This document shows, piece after piece, positions 54,601 through 59,123 of a stretch of 64,000 nucleotides of DNA. Source of the stretch: Thamnaconus septentrionalis (Eukaryota > Chordata > Actinopteri > Tetraodontiformes > Monacanthidae); contig CM020512.1 in NCBI GenBank assembly GCA_009823395.1, positions 6,004,405 to 6,068,404 on the forward strand. Direction: 5' to 3'. Every line of letters begins with the position of its first letter. Within the stretch, counting starts at the first letter, position 1. The notes under the pieces were generated by a model. The model made no database searches. It was not told the DNA's origin and worked only from the letters and a program-made list of their open reading frames with translations. Both the position numbers and the translations under genes were made by a program.

Positions 54601-55093
54601 TTAACTATATGTTTTTATGTCTTGGAGCGCCACCATCCTCTTTTTGCACCTTGTTCAGACTTGTGTCTGTGTTTGTGAACTTGCATCGTTTCCATACCTG
54701 CAGCTGTTTTCGCCAACTAAGGCGCATTAGGCAATTGTATTGTGTTTGGCCCTTGTCGGCCACCGTAACAAGCAAATGCATGAACCGTACTTCTGACGGA
54801 AAACACATCTGGGCGTCTGATGCAACTCATGTTGTACAGCAATCAAATATTTTCACCTCAAAATATTTTGATTCGCCCTCTCCTTTATTTGTTACACCGT
54901 GTATTAAGGTCTTCACTTCTCCAGCTGTAGTTCCTCCTCACTGTCTTATACCTCGTGTCTGTATTCCACCTGTCTTTATGTCTTTGTGGCTACCTCGTTA
55001 TTAGAGCTAAGGTTTCCGTCTGCCACCACAGTTTGAGATTTGAGTCCTTTTTCTCTCCTCCTCAGAGCCAACAGAAGTGAAGGACAGTCTTGA
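1418..55093 (+). CDS. celsr3: celsr3: cadherin EGF LAG seven-pass G-type receptor 3 (exons 2-35, 5' partial)
   Basis: Seen: 34 exons, each with consistent splice sites and phases, join into 1,994 codons plus stop without an internal stop. Approximate residues counted from the first codon here: EGF repeats 9-135, laminin G 145-330, EGF 347-385, laminin G 392-560, EGF and laminin-type EGF 563-750, hormone-receptor motif 752-812, GAIN 815-1170 with GPS cysteines at 1132-1168, seven helices 1178-1440, cytoplasmic tail 1441-1994. Known: CELSR/flamingo proteins are plasma-membrane adhesion GPCRs of the planar cell polarity pathway, and CELSR3 guides axon tracts and neuronal migration. Paralogue call: tail blocks [42 protein letters not shown] and [15 protein letters not shown] are as I recall them for CELSR3, and wdr6 lies nearby as on human 3p21. 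The cadherin-repeat exon 1 must lie upstream of the window. CELSR2 is the main alternative and is less likely. Confidence 0.93.
1903..2092. repeat. Dispersed teleost repeat with (AATCAG)n head
   Basis: It starts with repeated AATCAG, then ACACGTTTATTGCCAAGTAG and ACAAGGAATTTG, a combination common in fish interspersed repeats. Family assignment is not possible from memory alone. Confidence 0.6.
2115..2179. repeat. Near-perfect hairpin, 23-bp arms
   Basis: Arms 2115-2137 and 2157-2179 are reverse complements with a single mismatch, separated by 19 bases. It lies in celsr3 intron 2 next to a dispersed repeat. It could be a miniature transposon remnant or a transcribed hairpin. Confidence 0.85.
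4657..4725 (+). repeat. LINE 3'-end-like fragment
   Basis: CAGCTGGGATGGACTCCAGC, followed by a GCGACCCCGA-like block and a GACGGTTGGAT end, resembles the tail of abundant fish LINE-derived repeats. It is short and diverged, and the family is uncertain. Confidence 0.5.
8921..9423. mobile_element. Miniature inverted-repeat element
   Basis: Terminal inverted repeats are AGCTGCGTTTCCATTA (8921-8936) and TAATGGAAACATAGCT (9408-9423), with 15 of 16 positions complementary. Subterminal GCAATATTT motifs occur on both sides. The roughly 500-bp interior has no transposase. The target-site duplication is unclear. Confidence 0.65.
11689..12003. repeat. Cluster of three (GT)n arrays
   Basis: (GT)n at about 11689-11735, 11836-11883 and 11966-12003, separated by unique sequence. 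Open frames here are poly-Cys-Val or poly-His-Thr artefacts. Confidence 0.9.
13394..13616 (+). CDS. celsr3: celsr3 exon 3: EGF and start of laminin G1
   Basis: It continues the phase-1 codon to give YTGDRCEF across the junction. It then encodes an EGF ([24 protein letters not shown]) and the laminin G start [19 protein letters not shown]. The donor is gtgagt after TTATC, leaving phase 2. The open frame running on to 13933 is intron read-through and is not used. Confidence 0.93.
13617..15882 (+). other. celsr3: celsr3 intron 3 (2.3 kb)
   Basis: Noncoding, with no recognisable element beyond a T-run near 14600-14620. I see nothing else I can support. Confidence 0.7.
15883..15998 (+). CDS. celsr3: celsr3 exon 4: laminin G1 core
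   Basis: It encodes [20 protein letters not shown] and [20 protein letters not shown]. It enters in phase 2 and leaves in phase 1. The frame requires the exon to end at ACAG with a GC donor (gcacgt). The nearest GT donor, five bases on, creates a stop in the next exon. The following intron is 200 bp. Confidence 0.88.
16199..16287 (+). CDS. celsr3: celsr3 exon 5: laminin G1
   Basis: The acceptor is gtttgcag and the donor gtgggc after AACAAG. It encodes [20 protein letters not shown] and TVHIHYYNK, the conserved strand of the first laminin G domain. It leaves in phase 0. Confidence 0.93.
16921..17078 (+). CDS. celsr3: celsr3 exon 6: laminin G1
   Basis: The acceptor is ctccgtccag and the donor gtgagt. 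It encodes [20 protein letters not shown] followed by [14 protein letters not shown] and [16 protein letters not shown]. It leaves in phase 2. A 2.3-kb intron follows with no feature I could support, apart from a (TCC)n run near 18690-18710. Confidence 0.93.
19404..19567 (+). CDS. celsr3: celsr3 exon 7: end of laminin G1
   Basis: The acceptor is tctcacag. It encodes [20 protein letters not shown], then [20 protein letters not shown] and [10 protein letters not shown]. The donor gttagc leaves phase 1. Confidence 0.93.
20169..20294 (+). CDS. celsr3: celsr3 exon 8: EGF repeat between laminin G domains
   Basis: It encodes one six-cysteine EGF unit, [19 protein letters not shown] followed by [14 protein letters not shown]. 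The acceptor is tttcag and the donor gtgaga. It is phase 1 at both ends, as usual for an EGF exon. Confidence 0.94.
20878..21047 (+). CDS. celsr3: celsr3 exon 9: start of laminin G2
   Basis: The acceptor is caccttag. It encodes [20 protein letters not shown], then [17 protein letters not shown] and [12 protein letters not shown]. The donor gtgtgc opens directly into a (GCAC)n tract, and the intron is only 144 bp. Confidence 0.93.
21192..21377 (+). CDS. celsr3: celsr3 exon 10: laminin G2
   Basis: Phase 0 at both ends. It encodes [20 protein letters not shown] followed by [15 protein letters not shown] and LRLDFGLYQ. The acceptor is ttctctag and the donor gtacag. Confidence 0.94.
22328..22438 (+). 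CDS. celsr3: celsr3 exon 11: laminin G2
   Basis: It has 37 codons and is phase 0 at both ends. It encodes [20 protein letters not shown] and GIRGCIQ. The acceptor is tcctgtag and the donor gtgaag. The intron before it is 950 bp and AT-rich with no recognised element. Confidence 0.93.
22557..22604. repeat. (CTGT)n/(CCTG)n array at exon 12 acceptor
   Basis: A tetranucleotide array that ends in the acceptor CTGCAG and forms most of the pyrimidine tract of the 167-bp intron before exon 12. Confidence 0.85.
22606..22774 (+). CDS. celsr3: celsr3 exon 12: EGF repeat
   Basis: It encodes [20 protein letters not shown], then the EGF start [18 protein letters not shown] and TCVCETG. The acceptor is preceded by a (CTGT)n/(CTGC)n array (22557-22604) that supplies its pyrimidine tract. 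The donor gtgagt leaves phase 1. A 6.2-kb intron follows. Confidence 0.93.
23196..23343. repeat. Nested inverted repeat around (GATA)n
   Basis: Outer arms GGCAACTCTATTAGGACAA (23196-23214) and its exact reverse complement (23325-23343) flank (GATA)n at about 23217-23270. A second palindrome is centred on ATATAT at about 23270-23302. It is probably a miniature element carrying a microsatellite. Confidence 0.8.
25957..26060. repeat. Long (CA)n array
   Basis: About 75 bases of nearly pure CA followed by an interrupted CA tail. Intron 12 of celsr3. Confidence 0.9.
26208..26436. repeat. Two (GT)n arrays
   Basis: (GT)n at about 26208-26251 and 26382-26436, with unique sequence between. The 214-codon minus-strand open frame across this region is a repeat artefact. 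Confidence 0.9.
28953..29094 (+). CDS. celsr3: celsr3 exon 13: EGF repeat
   Basis: It completes one EGF (GYYGKGC) and encodes the next, [20 protein letters not shown] with [16 protein letters not shown]. The acceptor is cctgcag. The donor gtacac runs straight into a CA array. It leaves in phase 2. Confidence 0.93.
29371..29415. repeat. (TG)n array
   Basis: About 45 bases of TG inside celsr3 intron 13. Confidence 0.9.
29725..29772. repeat. (GT)n array at exon 14 acceptor
   Basis: About 48 bases of GT ending eight bases before the end of the intron. It stands where a polypyrimidine tract would normally be. Confidence 0.9.
29781..29901 (+). CDS. celsr3: celsr3 exon 14: start of laminin-type EGF
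   Basis: It encodes [20 protein letters not shown] and [18 protein letters not shown], near-invariant within CELSR proteins. It leaves in phase 0 with donor gtaatg. The acceptor tttgtgcag follows a roughly 48-base (GT)n array rather than a normal pyrimidine tract. Confidence 0.94.
31236..31419 (+). CDS. celsr3: celsr3 exon 15: laminin-type EGF
   Basis: It encodes [20 protein letters not shown], then [18 protein letters not shown] and [12 protein letters not shown], a laminin-type eight-cysteine EGF. The acceptor tctccag directly follows a (TG)n array. The donor gtagga leaves phase 1. Confidence 0.94.
32109..32210 (+). CDS. celsr3: celsr3 exon 16: start of hormone-receptor motif
   Basis: It encodes [20 protein letters not shown] and PCPKGSVG, the first half of the hormone-receptor motif, with the Trp pair and Cys expected of the family. 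The donor gtccgt is weak and opens into a roughly 41-base (CA)n array in a 110-bp intron. Confidence 0.93.
32220..32261. repeat. (CA)n array filling intron 16
   Basis: It occupies about 40% of a 110-bp intron, starting nine bases after the donor. Confidence 0.9.
32321..32415 (+). CDS. celsr3: celsr3 exon 17: end of hormone-receptor motif
   Basis: It encodes [20 protein letters not shown] and [11 protein letters not shown], completing the hormone-receptor motif. The acceptor is gctgtgcag and the donor gtatgt. It leaves in phase 0. Confidence 0.93.
33174..33383 (+). CDS. celsr3: celsr3 exon 18: start of GAIN domain
   Basis: It has 70 codons and is phase 0 at both ends. It encodes [20 protein letters not shown], then [20 protein letters not shown] and TQDAHFNE, the helical GAIN subdomain. 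The acceptor is tttattcag and the donor gtaaaa. Confidence 0.94.
33384..36542 (+). other. celsr3: celsr3 intron 18 (3.2 kb)
   Basis: AT-rich noncoding sequence ending in a pyrimidine-rich tract before exon 19. I saw no mobile element or other gene I could support. Confidence 0.65.
36543..36741 (+). CDS. celsr3: celsr3 exon 19: GAIN domain
   Basis: It encodes [20 protein letters not shown], then [20 protein letters not shown] and [11 protein letters not shown]. The acceptor is cttttcag after a 3.2-kb intron. The donor gtgagt leaves phase 1. Confidence 0.93.
36742..38243 (+). other. celsr3: celsr3 intron 19 (1.5 kb)
   Basis: Noncoding, with short CA tracts near 36990-37025 and a GT run near 37960. 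No element is recognised. Confidence 0.65.
38244..38429 (+). CDS. celsr3: celsr3 exon 20: GAIN domain
   Basis: It encodes [20 protein letters not shown], then [20 protein letters not shown] and a charged KEKERLEKE end. The acceptor is gctcag and the donor gtaagg. It leaves in phase 1. The next intron is only 97 bp. Confidence 0.92.
38527..38713 (+). CDS. celsr3: celsr3 exon 21: GAIN domain
   Basis: The acceptor is ttttccag. It encodes a Ser/Pro-rich stretch ([12 protein letters not shown]), then [20 protein letters not shown] and [10 protein letters not shown]. It enters with two bases (CC) completing a codon. The donor gttagg leaves phase 2. An intronic MITE lies in the 816-bp intron that follows. 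Confidence 0.91.
38774..39195. mobile_element. PIF/Harbinger-like MITE, copy 1
   Basis: Termini are GGCTGCGTTCAGACTGC (38777-38793) and GCAGTCTGAACAAGACC (to 39192), flanked by TTA on both sides. A TWA target duplication is typical of PIF/Harbinger. There is no coding capacity. Its interior matches the copy at 44090-44730. Confidence 0.7.
39530..39697 (+). CDS. celsr3: celsr3 exon 22: GAIN beta-strand region
   Basis: It encodes [20 protein letters not shown], then [20 protein letters not shown] and LCVQWNHSS. The Cys and Trp lead into the GPS. The acceptor is ccctcag and the donor gtgagt. It leaves in phase 2. Confidence 0.94.
40432..40558 (+). CDS. celsr3: celsr3 exon 23: GPS motif
   Basis: It encodes [20 protein letters not shown], then [19 protein letters not shown]. 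The GPS cysteine/tryptophan pattern (C-W, C, C-x-C) is present. The cleavage tripeptide His-Leu-Ser/Thr of self-cleaving adhesion GPCRs is absent, with TFGVLMD in its place. The donor is gtgggt and it leaves in phase 0. Confidence 0.94.
41260..41920. mobile_element. Non-autonomous hAT-like element
   Basis: Termini CAGTGTTG (41268) and CCAACGCTG (to 41912) are imperfect inverted repeats of the hAT CAGNGTTG type. The flanking 8-mers TTTATTAT (41260-41267) and TTTATAAT (41913-41920) differ at one base, fitting an aged 8-bp duplication. TTACT-rich subterminal motifs are present. No transposase is encoded. Confidence 0.7.
42056..42262 (+). CDS. celsr3: celsr3 exon 24: transmembrane helices 1-2
   Basis: It encodes [20 protein letters not shown] and a hydrophobic run to [13 protein letters not shown] (helix 1), then [15 protein letters not shown] (helix 2). 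The acceptor lies in AGCAGCAG, so 42053, 42056 or 42059 could start the exon. 42056 best matches the family's RE-x-LEGD spacing. The donor is gtaaaa. Confidence 0.92.
44087..44733. mobile_element. PIF/Harbinger-like MITE, copy 2
   Basis: Termini are GGCTGCGTTCAGACTGC (44090) and GCAGTCTGAACAAGGCC (to 44730), flanked by TAA and TAG. The element is about 640 bp. It shares most of its sequence with copy 1 (about 416 bp) but keeps an internal block absent there, so copy 1 looks like a deletion derivative. Confidence 0.7.
44923..45097 (+). CDS. celsr3: celsr3 exon 25: helices 3-4
   Basis: It encodes [20 protein letters not shown], then [17 protein letters not shown] (helix 3 and second intracellular loop) and [18 protein letters not shown] (helix 4). 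The acceptor is gccgtag and the donor gtgagc. It leaves in phase 1. Confidence 0.95.
46000..46112 (+). CDS. celsr3: celsr3 exon 26: extracellular loop 2 and helix 5
   Basis: It encodes [20 protein letters not shown] and [17 protein letters not shown]. The cysteine of the second extracellular loop expected for family B-type receptors is present. The acceptor is ggctgcag and the donor gtaaac. Confidence 0.95.
46607..46686 (+). CDS. celsr3: celsr3 exon 27: end of helix 5, intracellular loop 3
   Basis: It encodes [20 protein letters not shown] and TKKLPV. The acceptor is tcttcag and the donor gtaagt. It leaves in phase 2. Phase 0 entry from exon 26 and the intact frame support both ends. Confidence 0.93.
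47261..47387 (+). CDS. celsr3: celsr3 exon 28: helix 6 and start of helix 7
   Basis: It encodes [20 protein letters not shown], then [20 protein letters not shown] and VQ. The acceptor is tctccacag and the donor gtctga. It leaves in phase 0. Confidence 0.95.
47502..47621 (+). CDS. celsr3: celsr3 exon 29: end of helix 7, proximal tail
   Basis: It has 40 codons and is phase 0 at both ends. It encodes [20 protein letters not shown], then [20 protein letters not shown]. The acceptor is tctcccag and the donor gtgagt, and the preceding intron is only 114 bp. The helix-7 exit marks the start of the cytoplasmic tail. Confidence 0.95.
47622..49247 (+). other. celsr3: celsr3 intron 29 (1.6 kb)
   Basis: It contains a teleost LINE 3'-end-like repeat at 47671-48022 and a short ATGCACTGTGAT triplication near 48267-48303. 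The rest is unremarkable noncoding sequence. Confidence 0.65.
47671..48022 (-). repeat. Teleost LINE 3'-end-like repeat with (CCAT)n tail
   Basis: It begins with (CCAT)n and contains GGAGCCTAACCCAGCTGTCA, TTTTTGGACTGTGGGAGGAAG-like and GAACATGCAAACTCCACACA blocks characteristic of a very abundant fish LINE-derived repeat. The tail at the left suggests minus orientation. The family (L2- or RTE-like) is not certain. Confidence 0.7.
49248..49345 (+). CDS. celsr3: celsr3 exon 30: cytoplasmic tail
   Basis: It encodes [20 protein letters not shown] and [13 protein letters not shown], a conserved CELSR tail block. The acceptor is atgtcag after a T-run and the donor gtataa. It leaves in phase 2. Confidence 0.92.
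49906..49969. repeat. (GT)n array before exon 31
   Basis: 64 bases of GT ending 24 bases before the exon 31 start. A short CTCTCC pyrimidine stretch lies between the array and the acceptor. Confidence 0.9.
49994..50085 (+). CDS. celsr3: celsr3 exon 31: cytoplasmic tail
   Basis: It encodes [20 protein letters not shown] and [20 protein letters not shown] is a block I recall from CELSR3 tails. The acceptor is cccgttag, a few bases after a 64-base (GT)n array. The donor is gtatac. Confidence 0.91.
50282..50455 (+). CDS. celsr3: celsr3 exon 32: acidic Ser-rich tail block
   Basis: It encodes [20 protein letters not shown], then [20 protein letters not shown]. Alternating Asp/Ser resembles casein kinase 2 sites, which is inference only. 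The acceptor is ttttccag and the donor gtacac. It is phase 1 at both ends. Confidence 0.94.
51079..51094 (-). promoter_or_regulatory. CTCF-like motif, intronic
   Basis: TTGCCCCCTGGTGGCC fits the reverse complement of the CTCF core (CCACNAGRKGGCA type). Motif match by eye only; occupancy is unknown. Confidence 0.35.
51667..51694. repeat. (TG)n array at exon 33 acceptor
   Basis: About 28 bases of TG, preceded by a T run and followed at once by the acceptor gagacag. Confidence 0.9.
51701..51895 (+). CDS. celsr3: celsr3 exon 33: cytoplasmic tail
   Basis: It encodes [20 protein letters not shown], then [20 protein letters not shown] and [12 protein letters not shown]. The acceptor gagacag follows (TG)n directly. 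The donor gtgaga leaves phase 1. The blocks match CELSR3 more closely than its paralogues as I recall them. Confidence 0.93.
51896..52792 (+). other. celsr3: celsr3 intron 33 (0.9 kb)
   Basis: AT-rich noncoding sequence with a poly(A) run near 52700. Nothing else is recognisable. Confidence 0.6.
52793..53846 (+). CDS. celsr3: celsr3 exon 34: large tail exon with SR[ED]xL repeats
   Basis: It is 1,054 bp. It begins [15 protein letters not shown], passes [17 protein letters not shown] and [17 protein letters not shown], then carries about ten Ser-Arg-Glu/Asp-x-Leu-like units and a Pro-rich stretch, and ends [15 protein letters not shown] and [12 protein letters not shown]. The frame meets taa at 53848-53850 if read on, but gtaagt at 53847 is a good donor and the next exon continues the family C-terminus. 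GC content is high, which opens long spurious frames on the other strand. Confidence 0.94.
53181..53196 (+). promoter_or_regulatory. CTCF-like motif within exon 34
   Basis: CCACCAGAGGGCGGTG is close to the CTCF core CCACYAGRGGGCGC. It lies in coding sequence, so codon constraint could equally explain it. Confidence 0.35.
53989..54773. mobile_element. 773-bp foldback element with 6-bp target duplication
   Basis: Two arms of roughly 320 bp (about 53995-54312 and 54452-54767) are inverted copies of each other around a loop of about 140 bp. The termini are TACGGTAGCC and GGCCACCGTA. ACAAGC occurs directly at both edges (53989-53994 and 54768-54773), as expected of a target-site duplication. No transposase is encoded and the superfamily is unassigned. 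It lies in the last intron of celsr3. Confidence 0.8.
55066..55093 (+). CDS. celsr3: celsr3 exon 35: last nine codons and stop
   Basis: After acceptor tcctcag, the split codon GA|A gives Glu, followed by ANRSEGQS and the stop TGA at 55091-55093. The human protein, as I recall it, ends in a closely similar RSEGHS, which supports this tiny coding end over the read-through stop at 53848. Confidence 0.88.
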
Positions 55094-57274
55094 TGACGAG
55101 CTTCCATATCCCATCATGCTCTGCACATTTTTGACTGTCACGGATGGCGAAGCGCCAGAGTCCACCCTGGGGCTTCAGAGGACAAGAGGCAGACAGAAGA
55201 GACAGATTTAAAAAGAACACAGGGGATCTCCGAGGAGACGCATGGACGTGAGTGGGGCAGTTGTTACTGTACAGAGGAAGTAATAGCCCGTGACGTTCCT
55301 CCAGGCCAACCAGTCAACCACCTCGACTACCTACAAACTGTTAGAAGACAAACACAAACTCCTCAGATTTCAGAGCGATCCAGACTAAGTTGCACCTGCA
55401 AGGGAAAAAAAACAACTAAACTGTAAATAACATTTTTTTATACGTTTTGTATCTTTTACATTTGGAGATGAAGAAGAAATCTCTTGTGACGTTTTCTCTT
55501 TTTTTTTTTTAAACAATTGTCCGTCTGAGGTTGTTGTGAGTGAGCTTGGTGCGAGTGTTGTTTGTTGCTTGTTCGTCGCTGAGGGAGAGATTCTGCCCCC
55601 CCCACACACACACACACAGTAGAAAACAGTCGTACTTCCTCCCTGACTAATTCCCCACATCCTCCAACGTTGTGTACAGCGACAGGGGCCCCCGGCAATA
55701 GCATCCAATGAGATTATTGAACACAGCGAGAGAAAATATCAAAGCAGCGAGAAGCAGTGATTGTACATAGAGGGTGGGATTTGATGGAAGACAAAGAGAA
55801 GTTGGGACCACACACTGGGAGGGAAGGAAGGAGTTTTCTTACTGCGTCAGTCTGCTAATGACACGGAAATCTCTTCTTTTTTTTCTGTTCTGGAGATCTT
55901 TGTTTGGAGATGGTCCCAACTGTTTTATGTCACGTAACTGTTGCATCCCAGTAAGCTGTGACTGAGTCTGCCTCCAGGAGGCGCCGCAGAAGCAGCAGTG
56001 TCTGTCTCGCAGTTGAAAAAAAAAAAAAATAAATAAATCCGAGCCCCAAAGGAGAGCGAACGCTGATGTCCTCTACGGAGAAATGGGTGCTGTTGATGTA
56101 AGTTTTAAATTCTTTATACTTTGTAATGTGTTCTCTTGGGGAAATGGAAGGTTATCATTTTTACTATTATAGAGCCACATGAAACATTCCAGAAAGAAGT
56201 TACATTTATTTCATGGCCATCTTGGAACATTTTTACAAGACCCTTTAAAAAAAAAATGTTTTCGGCATGATTGGACAAACCAAGCTCAAAATGGACCAAT
56301 CAGACTCCTGTTTGTCACACGATTCTTCTCCAGATGTTTCCCCCCTCCTCTCCAGCTGCATGTTGCTGGGCAATAACTCCAACATTTTCCGCCCTATTTT
56401 AAGATTTGTTTTATTTTTTATTATTCAACTCTTCTCACTGATGGACGTGTTAAAACCACAACATTACCCATTTGATCTAATTTGGCCCCAGCCAGCGCTC
56501 TTCCAGAGGTGAGGCCTCCTGCTAGATGTCACCGCACAGGAGACGTGAAGTCACTGGTGTCGCCACTAAAAGCCTCCAAGTGGGCTGGAGATGGAGGTTG
56601 GTCAAAGCAGAAGGTGCGTTCAGGTCACAGCACAGCAGGAAATGTGCTCATAGCCCCCAGAGGGAATAAAGACATGTGATTCAATCCTTTTTTTTTCCCC
56701 TGCCCATTTCTCTTGCAATGATAACATGCAGTGGGTCATAAAAAACTGTTGCGGTCGCAGAATGTGTTTGTCTTTCTTTCTTTCTCTCCACACGTCCTCA
56801 AGCTAAACCTTGAAAATTGCCACAGAGCAGTAAAAGTCAGTGAACAGGCCTGATGATTTAAAGCGCATGGAACAAAAGTGATGTATATCATCACACAGAG
56901 ATGCCGACGCCGCTGAAGGCAACAAACGGGGAAAGAAATCTCAACGGCGTAAAAGGAAAAAAAGAAGGGGGTGTGTGACTATGTCATCATAACAAGTCAG
57001 AAATACACATTTAACTGAAAGCACACTTCAATCATCTCTCCTCCGGCTGTTGCTCTGACATCATCTTCTGTGGAGAGGCAACTTTGTTTTTTTTCTTTTC
57101 CTGTGTTGTCGAGCAACAATTCCTGCAGGGTAACTCAACACCAGTGATTGTGACTCCTTTTCTCATCCCCCTTTTGTCCAGTGTATTTAACCTGTACATA
57201 CATTAAATTTATTTTCTTGATTGCCAATTTAGTTATCATTTACGTTGCTCTTTTCAATGAAGATGTTTTTCTGT

Positions 57275-57286
<12 letters not shown>

Positions 57287-57307
<21 letters not shown>
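57287..57307. repeat. Poly(T) run
   Basis: 21 consecutive T in the celsr3 downstream region. Confidence 0.9.
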
Positions 57308-57310
<3 letters not shown>

Positions 57311-57778
57311 TGAAATGTTTGTTTAGGTCTGTCAGTGCAGCAGACTGACAAGAGAGACGGAGGATGGTAACACAAATGTCTGATCCTCTTTTACGCATCT
57401 AAATTGGCCTCCCTTGTCTGCTCGTGCTTCTCCTCTCCATGGCATAACGTCGACAAATCCAAACCAGTTGAATTTGACTGAAAATTTCAGGGTGTAAATA
57501 CTGAAGAAGTGTCTCAAATGATAGATTTGTCGCCTCTCTGTCAGGCTCTAAAACTGAGCTAAGAACTAAAACGGGAACTCGGACGAACCAATGTGCTCTG
57601 TGAAAGAACAAGGAGACGAAGCCAAGGGTGAAGGGACGGAAGGTTGTCTTTGTATCTGTGTGTTCATGATGGGATGTCCTCTGTTTCCCCTGTCAGCAAG
57701 TGGCAGCGCAGAACAGCACAAGCGGCTGCTCGCCTTTTCCTGCTGTTACCGTGCAAAGCGAGAGAAATGTTGGGCATA

Positions 57779-57784
57779 AATAAA
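57779..57784 (+). terminator. celsr3: Candidate celsr3 polyadenylation signal
   Basis: A canonical AATAAA, the last one before the 3' end of the minus-strand gene. Assignment to celsr3 is inference from position. The hexamers near 56030 and at 56665 are alternatives. Confidence 0.35.
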
Positions 57785-57913
57785 TGACTTGAACCCTTGA
57801 CGGTGTCCACGCTCTGGCAAATTGAATTCGGTTGAGAAAGTTCACTCACAAAAACGCACAGAGACACGTCTGTCTTTCAACATGTGGGCTGACCGCACAC
57901 ACAAAGCGTCACA

Positions 57914-57919
57914 TTTAAT
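57914..57919 (-). terminator. Candidate polyadenylation signal of the minus-strand gene
   Basis: ATTAAA on the minus strand, about 255 bases beyond the stop at 58174. It faces the celsr3 signal candidate at 57779 with about 130 bases between them, suggesting convergent 3' ends. Confidence 0.3.
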
Positions 57920-58173
57920 AAAGGAATTAAAAAAAACCTTTGGAGTAAAAATCTTGATGTCGGCGCCGATGTAAAAGGACAAGCCGGGAACAAACCTACA
58001 GGATTGGAACCTCATCTCCGCACACAAAGCATAAACTCATAGAACACTATTAAACACAGAAAAATATTAAAAGACCCGATTCTTAACTTGCAAAAGTGTT
58101 CACACAGTTCTGGCATCACAACAGAAATGAGGCTTGATGTGCACAGGAGCGAAGACGCGTTGAGGCCGCCAGC

Positions 58174-58487
58174 TCATCTCATGAGCTGCGGCATCTTCTC
58201 CTCGCTGTCGCTGCCGCTGCTGCTGGGTGAGGACTCTGGCAAGGCCTCGCCCAGCCTCCGCAGCTTGGCTTTGTAGTAGGTCTTCTTGTAGCGGACCGCC
58301 TGCTTCTTCTCCTTCAGCAGCTCCTGCTCCAAGGCCAGGACCTTCATCCTTCCCTCCCACTCTAGGACGTTCATCTCATCCTGCTGCTCCAACCTGGATG
58401 TGTCCAGGAAGTCTTTCTGAGCCTGTCTGTTCTCCCGCGCGCCATCTCCTGAACAGTCGAGGCTCTGGCTGGCCAGTTCGCTCGTGC
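58174..58487 (-). CDS. Unrecognised coiled-coil protein, terminal exon (5' partial)
   Basis: On the minus strand, acceptor cctccacag at 58488-58496 opens an exon that runs to TGA at 58174-58176. It enters with two bases completing a codon. It encodes TSELASQSLDCSGDGARENR, a charged helical stretch (MKVLALEQELLKEKKQAVRY, KKTYYKAKLRRLGEALPES) predicted as a coiled coil, and a Ser/acidic end SSSGSDSEEKMPQLMR. I do not recognise the protein. Such C-terminal coiled coils often follow a DNA-binding domain in small nuclear proteins, which is inference. The upstream exon is not certain. The BED-finger frame at 59124-59603 is a candidate because a phase-compatible donor (GCAG|gtatta) lies near its end. 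Confidence is good that it is coding, low for function. Confidence 0.7.
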
Positions 58488-58798
58488 CTGTGGAGGCAAA
58501 GAAGCAGCAGGTCAGTGAGGGATTTTAGATCCAGTTGCAGAAATTCATGAGGGCTTGCTTTCAGACTGACAATGATGTTTTTCAACAATGCTTTTGAAAA
58601 ATAGTTATTATGAATATTTTCTTCTTCTTTTTTTATTTATTTATTTATTATTTTTTGGGGGGGTGGGGGGCTTATACCACACACACAAACTACACATTAA
58701 GTGTTGTTTCAAAAAAGAGTTTATGATTCACAATGATTCATTGTCATTACGCAAGCATAATGACATTTTGAGGAGTCTCCAGGCTTTCATACAGAAAG

Positions 58799-58804
<6 letters not shown>

Positions 58805-58845
<41 letters not shown>
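58805..58845. repeat. (AT)n array
   Basis: About 41 bases of alternating AT upstream of the minus-strand terminal exon, inside its presumed intron. Confidence 0.9.
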
Positions 58846-58846
<1 letters not shown>

Positions 58847-59123
58847 CAGAAATATAGCACACAAAAACAGAAATGTACATCCAATAGAGCACACACGAAT
58901 AAGCACAAAAAATATAACGATATATCATTTAAAAAATAATAAGAAACTGTTTAAGATTTGTTTGAAGACACTAAAGTCCTTTTGTTTTTTAATTGCTTCT
59001 TTATGTTCGTGTTTATATGATCCCACATTAATTATTCCATAGAATAAAGATCGAGGGGACGAAAGAAGGCACCCAATGATGCAGATCGGTGCTTCTATTT
59101 TCCACCACCCCTGTTATACGCCA

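Larger units (their letters stand above)
55094..57785 (+). other. celsr3: Probable celsr3 3' untranslated region and downstream sequence
   Basis: No coding region could be supported here. AATAAA-type hexamers occur near 56030, at 56665-56670 and at 57779-57784, and an ATTAAA near 57204. A 21-base T run lies at 57287-57307. Which signal is used cannot be read from the sequence. Confidence 0.55.
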
